Program-made: the position numbers and the translations under genes
Notes under the pieces: model-generated
Seen by the model: only the letters and a program-made list of their open reading frames with translations
Told to the model about the DNA's origin: nothing
Databases searched by the model: none
In this document: piece by piece, positions 33,070 through 44,233 of the stretch
Layout: every line of letters begins with the position of its first letter
How positions within the stretch are numbered: the first letter of the stretch is position 1
Origin: Nonomuraea endophytica
Lineage (GTDB): Bacteria; Actinomycetota; Actinomycetes; Streptosporangiales; Streptosporangiaceae
Direction of reading: 5' to 3'
Assembly (NCBI RefSeq): GCF_014203235.1
Contig: NZ_JACHIN010000007.1
Coordinates: forward strand, 30,294-94,293
Length of the DNA: 64,000 nucleotides

Positions 33070-35757
33070 TCAGCGGAACTGGATGGTCGCGATCTCCCAG
33101 GGGCCGAGGGGGAGGGCGACGCGGCCTGGGGTGACCGGTAGGGCGGGACCTGGGCGGCCTCGGAGGTCGGCTTGGCGGACTTCGGTGAAGGTGCCTTCGA
33201 TCGTCGCCGTGGTATCCGCGGATGCGTAGTTGACGACGCGGAGTTCCTTCCAGTCGTCGCGGCGGCGCAACGAGGTCATCACCACGCCTGGGCCGGTTAC
33301 TGAGAGGCCGGTTTCTGGGGCGGGCAGGGTGCCTGTGCCGGTGCCTGCCACGGCCAGGAGGTCGTGGCGGAAGGTTTCTGCTGCGGCGGGGATTTCGGAC
33401 CAGTCTCCGCTGTAGGGCATCAGGGCCAGGCTCACCGAGCGGAGTCCCCTTGACTGGGCCGCCGGGGTGGGGATCTGGGGGCCTGCCGGTTCGGGGCGCA
33501 GGGCGTTGCGGTTGCGGGACAGGAAGCCGACCGAGCGCAGGAGGGTCAGGGCCAGTTCCTGGTCGGCGATTTCGTACTCGGTTACGTGTTCCAGGAGGGC
33601 GGCTACGCCTCCTGCCGCTACCCACGCGGAGGCGGGATACGTGGGGAGGGGGGTTTCGCCGCAGCCGCCTTCCGCGCTCAGGCCGCGTTCGACGACGGCG
33701 AACTGGCCTTCCGCGTACGACGAAGTCGCCTCTATCGGCAATGGGATGTGCAGGCGGACCCGGTGGTCGTTGACCCGGTTGTCGAACTCCACCCGGAGGC
33801 GGACGAACGGCTCGCCGGCCCGGAGTTCGACGCGCGTCTCGACTACCGTCTCGACGGTGGTGGTGCCGCGGCCGGGGTCGGGGGCGGCGAGCTGGGGGAT
33901 GCGGGCGTGGTCGGCGCCGGTCATGGGCTCGGGCTCGGTGGCTGGCCAGAGGTATGTGCGGCGGATGTCGAACGCGGCAACCAGCGGCCCCGACCATACC
34001 GGGGAGACCTCTACCACGACCGGCTCCGACACCAGGCGGTCGCCCGTCGGTGGCGCGTAGTTGTAGGTGTCGCCGGCGTCGCCGCCGTCCACGATGCGTC
34101 CGGCGCCGGTTACGGTCAGGCCGTCGGGGCTGGTGAGCGTGAGGGTGCCGTCGTCGGCCACCTCGACCCGGAGCAGTCCGTTGTCCAGGGTCTGGCCTTC
34201 CGCGCGGGCGGGGGCTATGCCGGTCGCCGGTACCAGGCCTGGTTCCCAGGGGACGGGGCGCAGGCTGGTGTGGCCCAGGGCGGGGACCTCGACCAGGGCG
34301 GCGACGGTACGGCGGGGCTCGGCCAGGATGCGTACCCGGGTGACTCCGGTGGCCGCGGCGGCGATGTCGGCGGTGCCGAAGACCTTGTCGCTGTGCTTGG
34401 CCACGGTGAACGTGAGGACGCCGTCGTCTACGGTCCAGGCGGTGATGTGCTGGCCGTAGAGCTCGGGGCCGTGGATGAAGGAGAAGGCCAGTTCGGGGTC
34501 CATCTCCTCGTCGAGCAGCAAGGTGGGCTCGTATTCGAGGGTCTGGGTGTGGAGGGGGCCGTCGGGTCCGGCCAGCGGGTCCTGGCCGGCGACCTGGGTC
34601 AGGACGACGCCGCGCCGTACCGTGGGAGTGGGGTTGACGACGAGCACGCCGTCGGACGGGACGGCGGCGGACAGGCGTGTGGTGACCATGTCGCGTACGG
34701 CCTGGCCGAGGTGTTCGGCTTCGGCGATGCGGGCGGCGACCTGCTGGGCGGTCTCGTCGACGCCGCAGCCGGTGACGGAGTCGTGGCCGCTGGCGTCGAC
34801 CAGGCGCCACCAGGCCATGTCCAAGAAGCGGGCGGGCCAGTCCTCGCCCCAGAGGGCGGCCAGCGGCTCGGCGTAGCGCTCGACCATGCGTTCGGCGCGG
34901 CCCATGGCCTGCTTGACGTGGGCGCGCACGGAGATGACGCCGGGCAGGATGTTGGCGCGGGCGTGGGAGCGCAGTTCGCCTTCGACGCGGGGCAGGCCGT
35001 GGACGGACGGGTCGAATGCTGCGATATATCCGGACAGGGTGTCCATCCGGGAGCCCATCGACGCGACCAGCTCCGGCAGCCCGGCGACCGGGGCGGAATG
35101 GTCGGTGCCGTACATGGCCAGCAGGGCGCCCTCGGGTCCGTGCCACGGGCGCATCCGGCGGGCGAAGGCCTCCGCGCGCTCCTCCAGCTTCCCGGCGCCG
35201 TGGATCAGGTCGACGCCGTTGCCGTAGCCGCCTTCCGGCAGGTACTGCGTGCGGACGGCGCTGCCGTCGGGCGCGACCCAGGCGAAGGCGTCGGTGACCA
35301 CCTTCGACGGCACGCCCCGGTAGACGCAGGCGTGCTCCAGCCCGGCCCGCCGCAAGATCTGCGGCATCTGTGCGGTGTGCCCGAACATGTCCGGCAGATA
35401 GCCGACCTCCATCGCCCCGCCGAGCTTGTCCGCGCGGGAGAGCCCGAGCTCCAGGTTGCGCACGATGTTCTCGCCCGAGCACAGGAACTCGTCCAGCAAG
35501 ATCTGCCACGGCCCCACCGCCAGCCGCCCGGAGCGCACGAGAGCGGCCAGCCGCTCGCGGTTCTCCGGCCGCACCTCCAGGTAGTCGTCCACGCAGGCCA
35601 GCTGCCCGTCGAGGGTGAAGTGGTAGCCGGGCTCACGTTCCATGGTCTCGATCACTTCGTCGAGCAGCGCCACCAGCCGCAGCCGGAAGCGCTGGAACGG
35701 CTCGTACCACTCCCGGTCCCAGTGCGTGTGCGGCACCAGCACGATCTCAACGCTCAC
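33070..35757 (-). CDS. GH38 alpha-mannosidase, cytoplasmic
   Basis: 895 aa. The metal-binding start VPHTHWDREWY (H10, D14) and the nucleophile motif LPDMFGHTAQMPQIL (about D122) are diagnostic of GH38, as is the long beta-rich C-terminal half. GH38 enzymes are retaining, Zn-dependent exo-alpha-mannosidases. No signal peptide, so it acts inside the cell on imported material. GTG 35757 with a GGGGGAGAA ribosome binding site is the start; it overlaps the dehydrogenase gene by 11 bp, which puts it last in the transporter operon. Activity on an inositol mannoside is my inference from the operon. Confidence 0.92.
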   Translation of the reverse strand: MSVEIVLVPHTHWDREWYEPFQRFRLRLVALLDEVIETMEREPGYHFTLDGQLACVDDYLEVRPENRERLAALVRSGRLAVGPWQILLDEFLCSGENIVRNLELGLSRADKLGGAMEVGYLPDMFGHTAQMPQILRRAGLEHACVYRGVPSKVVTDAFAWVAPDGSAVRTQYLPEGGYGNGVDLIHGAGKLEERAEAFARRMRPWHGPEGALLAMYGTDHSAPVAGLPELVASMGSRMDTLSGYIAAFDPSVHGLPRVEGELRSHARANILPGVISVRAHVKQAMGRAERMVERYAEPLAALWGEDWPARFLDMAWWRLVDASGHDSVTGCGVDETAQQVAARIAEAEHLGQAVRDMVTTRLSAAVPSDGVLVVNPTPTVRRGVVLTQVAGQDPLAGPDGPLHTQTLEYEPTLLLDEEMDPELAFSFIHGPELYGQHITAWTVDDGVLTFTVAKHSDKVFGTADIAAAATGVTRVRILAEPRRTVAALVEVPALGHTSLRPVPWEPGLVPATGIAPARAEGQTLDNGLLRVEVADDGTLTLTSPDGLTVTGAGRIVDGGDAGDTYNYAPPTGDRLVSEPVVVEVSPVWSGPLVAAFDIRRTYLWPATEPEPMTGADHARIPQLAAPDPGRGTTTVETVVETRVELRAGEPFVRLRVEFDNRVNDHRVRLHIPLPIEATSSYAEGQFAVVERGLSAEGGCGETPLPTYPASAWVAAGGVAALLEHVTEYEIADQELALTLLRSVGFLSRNRNALRPEPAGPQIPTPAAQSRGLRSVSLALMPYSGDWSEIPAAAETFRHDLLAVAGTGTGTLPAPETGLSVTGPGVVMTSLRRRDDWKELRVVNYASADTTATIEGTFTEVRQADLRGRPGPALPVTPGRVALPLGPWEIATIQFR

Positions 35758-36829
35758 CGGCTTCTCCCCCCAGGACAAGGTCATGCTGTACGGCATAGCG
35801 GGCCGCGATCCGCTGCGCGGTGACGATGTCCTCCAGCGCCCCGGCGGCGTCGGTGAGCGGCGGCTTGCCGGAGGTCACGAAGGCATGGAAGGCGAGCAAC
35901 TGTGTCTCGAACGCCTCGGTCACGTCCCGGTACTCGTTGCGGCTCTCGGCTCCGGAGACGACGGTCAGCACGGTGGGCGCGTTCATCAGGTACGGGGCCG
36001 GGAAGGCCAGCTCCAGCGTGCCCTTGTCGTGGTGGACGGCGACGGTCTCCCGGTAGGCCGGATAGTCCTCCAGGTAATGCCATCGGATGGAATATCGCCC
36101 GACGACCGGCAAAGGCCCAGAAATCTCGATTGAGCCGGGCGAACCACCCCAGTTCTCCACGTGATCCACCGCGACCGGCGAGCCGGTGAACCGCCGCAGC
36201 AGCGACAGATCATGACAGATCGAGCCCAGCGCCACGCTGTAGACCGACCGCAGCTCCGCCGAAGCCCGCTCGCCCAGCGCCCGGTCCAGGATCGCGTTCT
36301 CGGCGGCCCGCAGCGGCTCGACGTCCACGTCCCGCGCCTGGGCCAGGTTGGCGAAGGCCAGTTGTGACTCGCCGCTCGGGTGCAGCACGGTCACCTCGAC
36401 CGAGCGGATCACACCGGCCCCGCCCAGCTCAGCCAGGATCTCCTCGGCCCTGCGCACCGCCGGGTCGTACTGCTTCATGTAGCCGACCATCAGCCTGCCC
36501 TCGGGCAGCGCCGCGACCTCGGCCTCGGTCAGGGCCAGCGGCTTCTCGCACAACACGGCGTAGCCGGCCGCGAGCGCCTGCCGTACCGGCTCGCCGTGGG
36601 AGCCGGAGGCGAGCATGACGACGGCGTCGAAGCCACCCGCTTCCAGCATGTCGGCGAGCGAGGTGTAGCGGCGCGTCACCCCGAGGCGCTCGCCGACCGC
36701 GTCGGCGTGCGTCCGCGACAGGTCGCAGACCGCCGTGACCTCGAACAATTCCCGCCGCCTCGACAGCAGCGGCACGTAGACGGCCTGGGTGACCGCCCCG
36801 CAGCCCACCAGTGCGAGCCTCGTGCTCAT
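35747..36829 (-). CDS. Gfo/Idh/MocA-family dehydrogenase (candidate inositol dehydrogenase)
   Basis: 360 aa. N-terminal NAD(P) fold LALVGCGAVTQAVYVPLL, the catalytic-lysine motif CEKPLALT (about residue 95) and a C-terminal substrate beta sheet. Family members oxidise myo- or scyllo-inositol, glucose or sugar acids. Its location, with iolB, iolC and iolD divergent and an IolE-like gene 13 bp upstream, makes inositol 2-dehydrogenase (IolG role) or oxidation of a mannosylated sugar the best guesses. Overlaps the mannosidase by 11 bp. Confidence 0.88.
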   Translation of the reverse strand: MSTRLALVGCGAVTQAVYVPLLSRRRELFEVTAVCDLSRTHADAVGERLGVTRRYTSLADMLEAGGFDAVVMLASGSHGEPVRQALAAGYAVLCEKPLALTEAEVAALPEGRLMVGYMKQYDPAVRRAEEILAELGGAGVIRSVEVTVLHPSGESQLAFANLAQARDVDVEPLRAAENAILDRALGERASAELRSVYSVALGSICHDLSLLRRFTGSPVAVDHVENWGGSPGSIEISGPLPVVGRYSIRWHYLEDYPAYRETVAVHHDKGTLELAFPAPYLMNAPTVLTVVSGAESRNEYRDVTEAFETQLLAFHAFVTSGKPPLTDAAGALEDIVTAQRIAARYAVQHDLVLGGEAGER

Positions 36830-36842
36830 CGTCGGTTCCCCC

Positions 36843-37742
36843 TCACAGCCCCAGGTCCTTCAGCTTGGCCAGGTTCGCGGCCTGGTCGGCGATGACGCCG
36901 GCGATCGGGCGGCGTCCCGGCAGGGTGTCCTGCTCGACGACGATCCAGCCCCGGTAGCCGATCTCGTCCAGCGCCCGCACGACGCCGGGCAGGTCGAGGA
37001 CGCCGCGGCCCAAAGCGCTGAACCCGCCGCGGCCCATGATCTCCCGCAGGTCGGCGCCGTCGTCCAGCGCTTCGGCCAGGATCGCGGGATCGCCGTCCTT
37101 GACGTGCACCTGCCCGATCCGCCCGCGCCACTCGCGCAGCGCCTTCACCGGATCGCCACCGGCCAGCAGCAGGTGCCCGGTGTCGAGGCAGAGCTGGGCG
37201 TCGGTGAGCTCCAGCAGGCGTTCGATCTCTTCTGTGGTCTCCACGTTGGTGCCGAGGTGGTGGTGGAAGACCGGTTCGTAGCCTCGGGCGCGGCAGCGGT
37301 CGACCGCCTCCTGCACACGCTTGGCGTACCCGGCCCACTCGCCCGCCTCCAGCCCGGGCGCGTTCCCGCCGGGCCGGGCGAAGCGCGCGGGCGATCCCGA
37401 CTCGCCGAGCGTCGGTCGCGGCGCGAAGCCTTCCTCGTACGGCGGCGCCGCGTCGAAGACGTCGAGCGTGGCGTCCAGCGCGGGCAACCCGGCGGCGAAC
37501 CCATCGGCGTCGCCGTAGCGCAGGTCCGCCCACCCACCGGCCAGCAGGAACCCGGCCGCCGACAGCCGCTGAGCGAAATCTGGGCCGGTCCCGAGGAACC
37601 CGATCGGCCCCAGGTCGATGCCCTGGTAACCGGCCTCGGCGAGCGCCGCGACCATCTCGTCGGCGCTCAGGGGCGCGGGCCCGTCGCTCAGCTCGAACAC
37701 CCCGAAGCTCACGGGGGCGTTGGCGATCCGTGTCACGCGCAT
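36843..37742 (-). CDS. Sugar isomerase/epimerase-type TIM barrel, IolE-like
   Basis: 299 aa of the xylose-isomerase-like barrel superfamily. Opens RIANAPVSFGVFELSDG, close to inosose dehydratase openings; putative metal ligands lie in LCLDTGHLLLAGG (about 189), GQVHVKDGD (about 212) and the VVEQD strand. In context it may be the 2-keto-myo-inositol dehydratase (IolE) that the iolBCD arm lacks. Start ATG 37742 has GAGAGAGG five bases upstream; an alternative lies 24 bases earlier. Specificity is inferred. Confidence 0.8.
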   Translation of the reverse strand: MRVTRIANAPVSFGVFELSDGPAPLSADEMVAALAEAGYQGIDLGPIGFLGTGPDFAQRLSAAGFLLAGGWADLRYGDADGFAAGLPALDATLDVFDAAPPYEEGFAPRPTLGESGSPARFARPGGNAPGLEAGEWAGYAKRVQEAVDRCRARGYEPVFHHHLGTNVETTEEIERLLELTDAQLCLDTGHLLLAGGDPVKALREWRGRIGQVHVKDGDPAILAEALDDGADLREIMGRGGFSALGRGVLDLPGVVRALDEIGYRGWIVVEQDTLPGRRPIAGVIADQAANLAKLKDLGL

Positions 37743-37758
37743 GAGTGCCTCTCTCCCG

Positions 37759-38981
37759 TCACGCACATAGAGCCATCACTTCGTTCTCGTAGGTCTCCAG
37801 GCGGTGCCGGCCCGCCGTACCGGAAACCAGCACGCGCTCGCCCCTGATCACCTGACGGCGCCCGTCGGGGCGGACCAGGACCAGGCCGTCGGCGTCGAGC
37901 GCGAGAAGTTCGTCGCCGAGCCGCAGCAGCAGGGGCGCGTCCGGGCCGGCCGAGACGGCGGTGCGCCCGGCGGCCACGGCGTCGAGGATCAGGCTCGGGT
38001 CCTCGGCCAGCACCCACGTGGTGGGCGCGCCGGGCAGGCCGTCGCTGCCGTGGCGGTGAAAGTCGCTGCCGCCGATCGCGATCACGTCGTCACGCCAGGC
38101 GTCGGCCCAGGCCAGCGGGGCGCCCCAACGGCGATCCCACCAGCCGGAGCTCCACACCTCGGCCACCTGCGGGCGCCGCTCGATCGGCAGCAGCCAGGCG
38201 CAGTCGCCGCCGAGCGGGTGGTTGACCGACATCAGGCCGCCGCGCTCGCGCGCGTGCTCGGCCCAGGAGTCGGCGGGCTCGCGGAAGTCGACCCAGCCGA
38301 CGTCGCCGAAGACGTTGGCGTGGCCTCGGTCGGTGGTGACCTCCTGGCCGGGGATGAGCGTGATGCCCCGGTCCGTCTTGGCGAGCCAGGGGTGGTGGCT
38401 GACGGTGTTGTGGTCGGTGACGGCCAGGAAGTCCAGGCCGCGTGAGGCGGCCAGCTCGGCCAGTTCGGGGATGGTCAGGGTGCCGTCGCTGTGGACGGTG
38501 TGGGCGTGGAAGTCACCCGCGTACCACCGCATTCCTGAAAAATCCGGAATGTCGCGGCGGGGCGGGCGCGCGCCCATGACTGGCTCTGGGGTGTCCGGAA
38601 ATTTCGGGATCTGGGGGGAGGTCTCGATCTCCAGCGTGTAATCCAGGCCCTCGGGCGGGATGCGGTGCAGACGGAGCCACACGTGCCAGATCCCCGCCTC
38701 CAGCCCACCCCCCGTCACGGCCGCCGCCCCCGGCAGATACCCGGGGCCCGGGAGGTAGCCGGGCGTCGCCCATTCCGTGGTGATGGTGTACTCGTCCCGG
38801 GCGCCGCCCGACCAGCCGCGGAAGCCCGACGGCGCGCCGCAGCCCAGGTCGATCACGCCCTGCGCCCTGTCGTAGGACAACCGCACGGTCACCGACCGCG
38901 CCCCCTCGGGCACCTCGAACGGCACCTCGCGCAGCATGCGCTCCAGCCGGTCGTCCAGCGACCAGTGTCCTCTGATCACGC

Positions 38982-38985
<4 letters not shown>
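37759..38985 (-). CDS. PHP-domain metallohydrolase (CehA/McbA-like) with N-terminal beta domain
   Basis: 408 aa. Residues 1-145 form a beta-rich, putative ligand-binding domain. From about 150 the PHP metal site is complete: GDFHAHTVHSDGTL, VTDHNTVSHH, PGQEVTT, SVNHPLGGD and GGSDFHRHG. PHP enzymes hydrolyse phosphomono- or diesters, and CehA/McbA members also split carbamate esters. No signal peptide. Between the transporter ATPase (4-bp overlap) and the IolE-like gene, so it probably acts on the imported substrate, for example removing a phosphate or phosphodiester group. That role is a hypothesis. Confidence 0.85.
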
Positions 38986-40078
<1,093 letters not shown>

Positions 40079-40079
<1 letters not shown>

Positions 40080-40903
40080 CAGCGCTTGATCCCTCCGTGG
40101 AAGCGGAAGCCGTACTTCTTGCTGACGAACAGGTACATGAGCACCACCGGCACCGAGTAGAGGAGGCCGAAGGTCGACAGCAACTGCAGGTTGGCCTGGC
40201 CGCCCTCGGTGTAGAGCGTATAGATGATCACCGCGGCCGGCTGGTTCTCCGGGTCACTGCTGAACAGCAGGTACGGCATGAGGAAGTTGCCCCACACGTT
40301 GGCGATCGCCCACACGGCGATGGTCGCCAGGCCCGGCCGTACCAGCGGGACCACCACGTGCCGCACGATCTGCAGCGGCGAGGCCCCGAAGACCCGCGCC
40401 GACTCCTCGTAGGACTTCGGCGTGGTGTCCATGAAGTCCTTGAGCATGAAGATCGCCGCGGGCAGCAGGCCGCCGGTGAGGATGAGGATGACGCCGAGAT
40501 GGGTGTCGATGAGGTTCAGCTCGACCGCGAGCTGGTAGATCGGCACCATCGCCGCCGTGCCGGTGATGATCGACGACAGCAGCAGGAGCGCGTAGAGGAG
40601 CCCGTCCCGGCCCGGGATGCGCACCCGGCTCAGCGCGTACGCGGCCAGCGCCGCGAACAGCACGACCAGCAACGCGGTGCCGACGGCCAGGATCAGCGAG
40701 TTGTAGAGCGACCCGAGCGCGTACGGATGCTCCAGGATCGCCCGGAAGTTGGCGAGCGTGAAGTCGGGCAGCGACACCTCGTAGGTCGGGTCGCTGGTGA
40801 ACGGGGCCGTGGCCAGCCACAGCAGCGGCACGCTGAAGAAGGCCAGCACCACGGCGATCAGCGTGTAGAAGCCGATCCGGCCGAGTACGCGCCGCGGGCT
40901 CAT
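40079..40903 (-). CDS. Carbohydrate ABC transporter permease (MalG/UgpE-like)
   Basis: 274 aa, six segments. EAA loop EESARVFGASPLQIVRHVVV, and the C-terminal FGFRFHGGIKR tail is typical of the MalG class that contacts the ATPase. ATG 40903 overlaps the preceding permease stop by four bases. Partner of the protein encoded at 40900-41826. Confidence 0.92.
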
Positions 40904-41826
40904 GACTTCCTCCTCAGCAGCCGCAGGTAGAACACGGCGACCACGAGGTTGATCAGCAGGATGATCGCGGAGATGGCCGCGCCGACGCCGAGGTTCCCGC
41001 CGATCAGGGCCTCCTTGTAGACGTAGACGGCGAGGATCTCGGTCTTCCCGTCCGGCCCTCCGGCGGTGAGCATGAACGGGGTGAAGTCGTTGAACGTCCA
41101 CAGGCTGATCAGCAGCAGGTTGGTCAGGATGTGGCCGCGGATGTGCGGGAAGACGACGTCGCGCAACTGCTGCCAGCCGGAGGCTCCGGCCAGGCGGGCG
41201 CTCTCCAGGTGCGAGGGCGGCACGTTGCCGAGGGCGGCGCCGTACAACATCATCGAGAACGCGGTGCCGCGCCAGGTGTTGAAGACGATGATCGACAGCA
41301 TCGGGTAGTCGAGCAGCCAGGCGAAGCCGGGGATGCCAAGCAGCAGGTTCAGCGTGCCGCCGTCGCGGTCGAGCAGCGCCACCCACAGGAACGACACCAC
41401 GGCGCTCGGCAGGATCCAGGCGAGGATGACCAGGCCCTCGACCAGGCGCTTGAGCGGGCCGGTCCGGTCGCGCATCAGCCACGCGATGGTGAAGCCGAGC
41501 ACGACCTGGCCGATGACGGCCGAGCCGAGCACGAACTCCACGGTCAGCCAGGTCGAGTTCCAGAACTTGCCGCTGACCAGCGCGTTGAAGAAGTTGTCGA
41601 GGCCGACGACCTGCGGGTCGCGGGCCTCGACCCCGCTGAGGCGGTAGTTGGTGATGCTGAGGTAGAGCACCCAGAGCGCCGGAAAGACCAGGAAGACCGC
41701 GATGAGCAGGAGCGCGGGCGCGGCGAAGACCGACGCCCTGACGCGGCCGAGACCGGCCGCGTCAGAGCTGTAGGTCTTCCTGTCCGGGGGCGCCGGGGCC
41801 TCAGGAGGCGATGTTGCCAGCGCCAC
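40900..41826 (-). CDS. Carbohydrate ABC transporter permease (MalF/UgpA-like)
   Basis: 308 aa. Proline-rich cytoplasmic N-terminus, then six segments beginning PALLLIAVFLVFPALWVLYL; EAA loop SARLAGASGWQQLRDVVFPH. The ATG overlaps the solute-binding protein gene by 26 bp, indicating tight coupling. Forms the heterodimeric channel with the MalG-like permease. Confidence 0.92.
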   Translation of the reverse strand: MALATSPPEAPAPPDRKTYSSDAAGLGRVRASVFAAPALLLIAVFLVFPALWVLYLSITNYRLSGVEARDPQVVGLDNFFNALVSGKFWNSTWLTVEFVLGSAVIGQVVLGFTIAWLMRDRTGPLKRLVEGLVILAWILPSAVVSFLWVALLDRDGGTLNLLLGIPGFAWLLDYPMLSIIVFNTWRGTAFSMMLYGAALGNVPPSHLESARLAGASGWQQLRDVVFPHIRGHILTNLLLISLWTFNDFTPFMLTAGGPDGKTEILAVYVYKEALIGGNLGVGAAISAIILLINLVVAVFYLRLLRRKS

Positions 41827-43174
41827 CGGCTATTCCTTCGAGCTTCTTCTGGTACTCGGCGGCGGCCTCGTCCGGCGTCTTCCCGCTCACCACGGCGGCC
41901 GTGGCCTCCTGCAGGGCCGTGGAGACCTGCGGGTAGAGCGCGACCGGCGGGCGGTAGGCGGTCAGCGGGAGCACCTCTTCGGAGATGTAAGCGAGCAGCG
42001 GGTCGCCGGCCAGGATCTCCTTGTTGACGTCGGTGCGCGGGGTGATGCGCACGTTGCCGTTCTTGGTCTCCTCCTTCAGTCCCTCGGCGGAGAGCGTGAA
42101 GGCGAGCAGTTCGAAGGCTTCCTTGGGGTGCTTGCTGTTGGGGTTGAGCGTGCGCAGCGCGCCGCCGGACATGCTGACGAAGTCCTGGCTCCGCAGGCCC
42201 TTGCCGGGCTCCATCGCGGGGATCTTCGCGTAGCCGACGGTCTGGTCGCGGTCGGCCATCTTGGCCACGCCGTCGGTGGGGTTGATGACGCCGCGCCAGA
42301 AGTAGTCGCCCTCCATCAGGATGCCGATCTTGCCTTCGGCGAACTGGGCGAAGGACTTGTCGCGGCCCTTGGCCTCCTGCTGGAGCTTGGGGTCACCGAG
42401 GCCCTGGGAGTAGATCTTCTGGTAGAGGCCGAGCGCGTCCTTGAGCGGCTGGGCGGCGCCGGTCCACTTGCCGTCCTTCTGCACCTCGCCGCCGGCGCCT
42501 GCCAGCAGCGGGAGCACGCCCTGCATGGAGGTGGCCTCGCCCATCGCGGTGCCGGCGTTGATCTGGATCGGCACGGGCACGCCCGCGGCCTTCAGCTTGG
42601 TGCCGGCGTCGATGATCTCCTGCCAGCTCTTCGGCTGCCAGTCGGCGGGCAGGCCCGCCTTGGTCATGAGCGTCTTGTTGAAGTACAGGACGCGGCCGTC
42701 GGTGCCGACGGGCAGCGCGTACTTCTTGCCGCTGAAGGTGGCCAGGCCCTGGACCGCTTCGGGGATCTGGCTCCAGCCGTCCCAGGACTCCGCCTCGGGG
42801 CCGGCGACCTCGGCCAGCGGCTTGATGTAGCCGGCCTCGGCGAACTCGCCCATCCAGATGCCGTCGATGTCGAGGACGTCCGCCCCCTTGCCGGACTTCA
42901 GGTCCAGGGAGAGCTTGGTCTTGTACTGCTCGTCGTCGACCCCGCTCGGGATGAACTTGACCTTGACGTCCTTCCCTTTCGCCTTCTGGGCCGCCTCGAA
43001 CTGGGGGATGACCCACTTCGCGATGTACTCGGCGCCCTTGGCGTTCTTGCCGCCGGCGATCGCGTTCTGGGTGATCGTCAGCTCGATGGTGTCACCGCCG
43101 CCGCCGGACGACTGGCCGCAGGCGGCGGCCGACAGGGCCAGGACGGCGACAGCCGAGATTTTTCGCAATCTCAT
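41801..43174 (-). CDS. Extracellular solute-binding lipoprotein, family 1
   Basis: 457 aa. Signal peptide with lipobox ALSAAACG, then a family 1 sugar-binding fold (EGDYFWRGVI, GGALRTLNPNSKHPKEAF). Family 1 proteins bind oligosaccharides or glycerol-3-phosphate-type ligands. As the first gene of the minus-strand operon it is the specificity determinant, so its ligand would tell the purpose of the whole cluster. Promoter lies in the shared region with iolC. Confidence 0.92.
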   Translation of the reverse strand: MRLRKISAVAVLALSAAACGQSSGGGGDTIELTITQNAIAGGKNAKGAEYIAKWVIPQFEAAQKAKGKDVKVKFIPSGVDDEQYKTKLSLDLKSGKGADVLDIDGIWMGEFAEAGYIKPLAEVAGPEAESWDGWSQIPEAVQGLATFSGKKYALPVGTDGRVLYFNKTLMTKAGLPADWQPKSWQEIIDAGTKLKAAGVPVPIQINAGTAMGEATSMQGVLPLLAGAGGEVQKDGKWTGAAQPLKDALGLYQKIYSQGLGDPKLQQEAKGRDKSFAQFAEGKIGILMEGDYFWRGVINPTDGVAKMADRDQTVGYAKIPAMEPGKGLRSQDFVSMSGGALRTLNPNSKHPKEAFELLAFTLSAEGLKEETKNGNVRITPRTDVNKEILAGDPLLAYISEEVLPLTAYRPPVALYPQVSTALQEATAAVVSGKTPDEAAAEYQKKLEGIAGGAGNIAS

Positions 43175-43236
43175 GCGAACCCTCCAGAACGTCCTAAAAG
43201 GGGGTATATGCGGGTTTCGGGCAGGACGTAATTTGC

Positions 43237-43266
43237 AACATAGCGGACATCAGAATGTCATGACAA
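43237..43266. promoter_or_regulatory. Divergent promoter with nested palindromes between transporter operon and iolC
   Basis: TGTCATGACA (43256-43265) is a perfect 10-bp palindrome, and GACAT (43246-43250) pairs with ATGTC (43255-43259). Read on the minus strand, TTGTCA (complement of 43261-43266) and TATGTT (complement of 43237-43242) are spaced 18 bp and make a good -35/-10 for the transporter operon, with the palindromes filling the spacer. A repressor bound here would silence that operon and probably iolC. The regulator is not in the window. Confidence 0.6.
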
Positions 43267-43300
43267 TATGCCATGCTAGGTCCGAGTCTCGGGAGGTAGC

Positions 43301-44233
43301 TTGTTCGATCTGATCACGATCGGCCGCTGCGGCGTCGACGTCTATCCGCTGCAAACAGGCGTCGGACTGGCCCAGGTCGAGAGCTTCGGCAAGTTCCTCG
43401 GCGGCAGCCCGACCAACGTGGCCGTCGCGGCCGCGCGCCACGGCCTGAGCTCGGCGGTGATCACCGCGGTCGGCGCCGACCCGTTCGGCGACTACGTGCG
43501 CTCGGCCATCGCGGGTTTCGGCGTGGACAACCGCTACGTCGCCACCTTCGCCGAGGCGACCACCCCCGTGACCTTCTGCGAGATCTTCCCGCCCGACCAC
43601 TTCCCGATCTACTTCTACCGCGGCGAGCACCCGCCGGACCTGCGCGTCCCGCCCGAGTCCCTCGACCTCGACGCGATCAGGGCCGCCAAGGTCTTCTGGT
43701 TCAGCGCCACCGGGCTGAGCATGGAGCCCAGCCGGGCCGCCCACGCCGCCGCCCTGGCCGCCCGAGGAGACGCCGGCTGGACCGTCTTCGACCTCGACTA
43801 CCGGCCCACGCTGTGGAAGGGACCCGCCGAGGAGGCGGTCCGCCAGGTGCTCCCGCTGGCCGACGTCGCCGTGGGCAACCTGGACGAGGTCGAGGTGGCC
43901 GTCGGCACCCGCGACCCGGAGGCCGCCGCGCAGGCGCTGCTCGACGCCGGGGTGAAGGTGGCGATCGTGAAGATGGGGCCCAAGGGGGTCTTCGCGCGCA
44001 GCCGTACCGAGACGGCGCTGGCCGAGCCGGTCGAGGTCGAGGTCGTCAACGGCATCGGCGCCGGTGACGCCTTCGGCGGCGCGATCTGCCTGGGCCTGCT
44101 GCGCGGCTGGCCGCTGGAGCGCACGATCCGCTTCGCCAACGCCGCCGGAGCCTTCGTCGCCGCCAGGCTGGCCTGCGCCGACGCCATGCCCACGACCGAC
44201 GAGGTGACCCAGCTGATGGAAGGCCGCGCATGA
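43301..44233 (+). CDS. iolC: 5-dehydro-2-deoxygluconokinase
   Basis: 310 aa PfkB-family kinase. N-terminal FDLITIGRCGVDVYP, substrate motif FGKFLGGSPTNVAVAAARHG, and the ATP/catalytic motif VNGIGAGDAFGG (catalytic Asp near 255) match IolC. Phosphorylates 2-deoxy-5-keto-D-gluconate in inositol catabolism. TTG 43301 with GGGAGG five bases upstream is the start. First gene of the plus-strand iol operon; overlaps the next gene by four bases (ATGA). Confidence 0.93.
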   Translation: MFDLITIGRCGVDVYPLQTGVGLAQVESFGKFLGGSPTNVAVAAARHGLSSAVITAVGADPFGDYVRSAIAGFGVDNRYVATFAEATTPVTFCEIFPPDHFPIYFYRGEHPPDLRVPPESLDLDAIRAAKVFWFSATGLSMEPSRAAHAAALAARGDAGWTVFDLDYRPTLWKGPAEEAVRQVLPLADVAVGNLDEVEVAVGTRDPEAAAQALLDAGVKVAIVKMGPKGVFARSRTETALAEPVEVEVVNGIGAGDAFGGAICLGLLRGWPLERTIRFANAAGAFVAARLACADAMPTTDEVTQLMEGRA

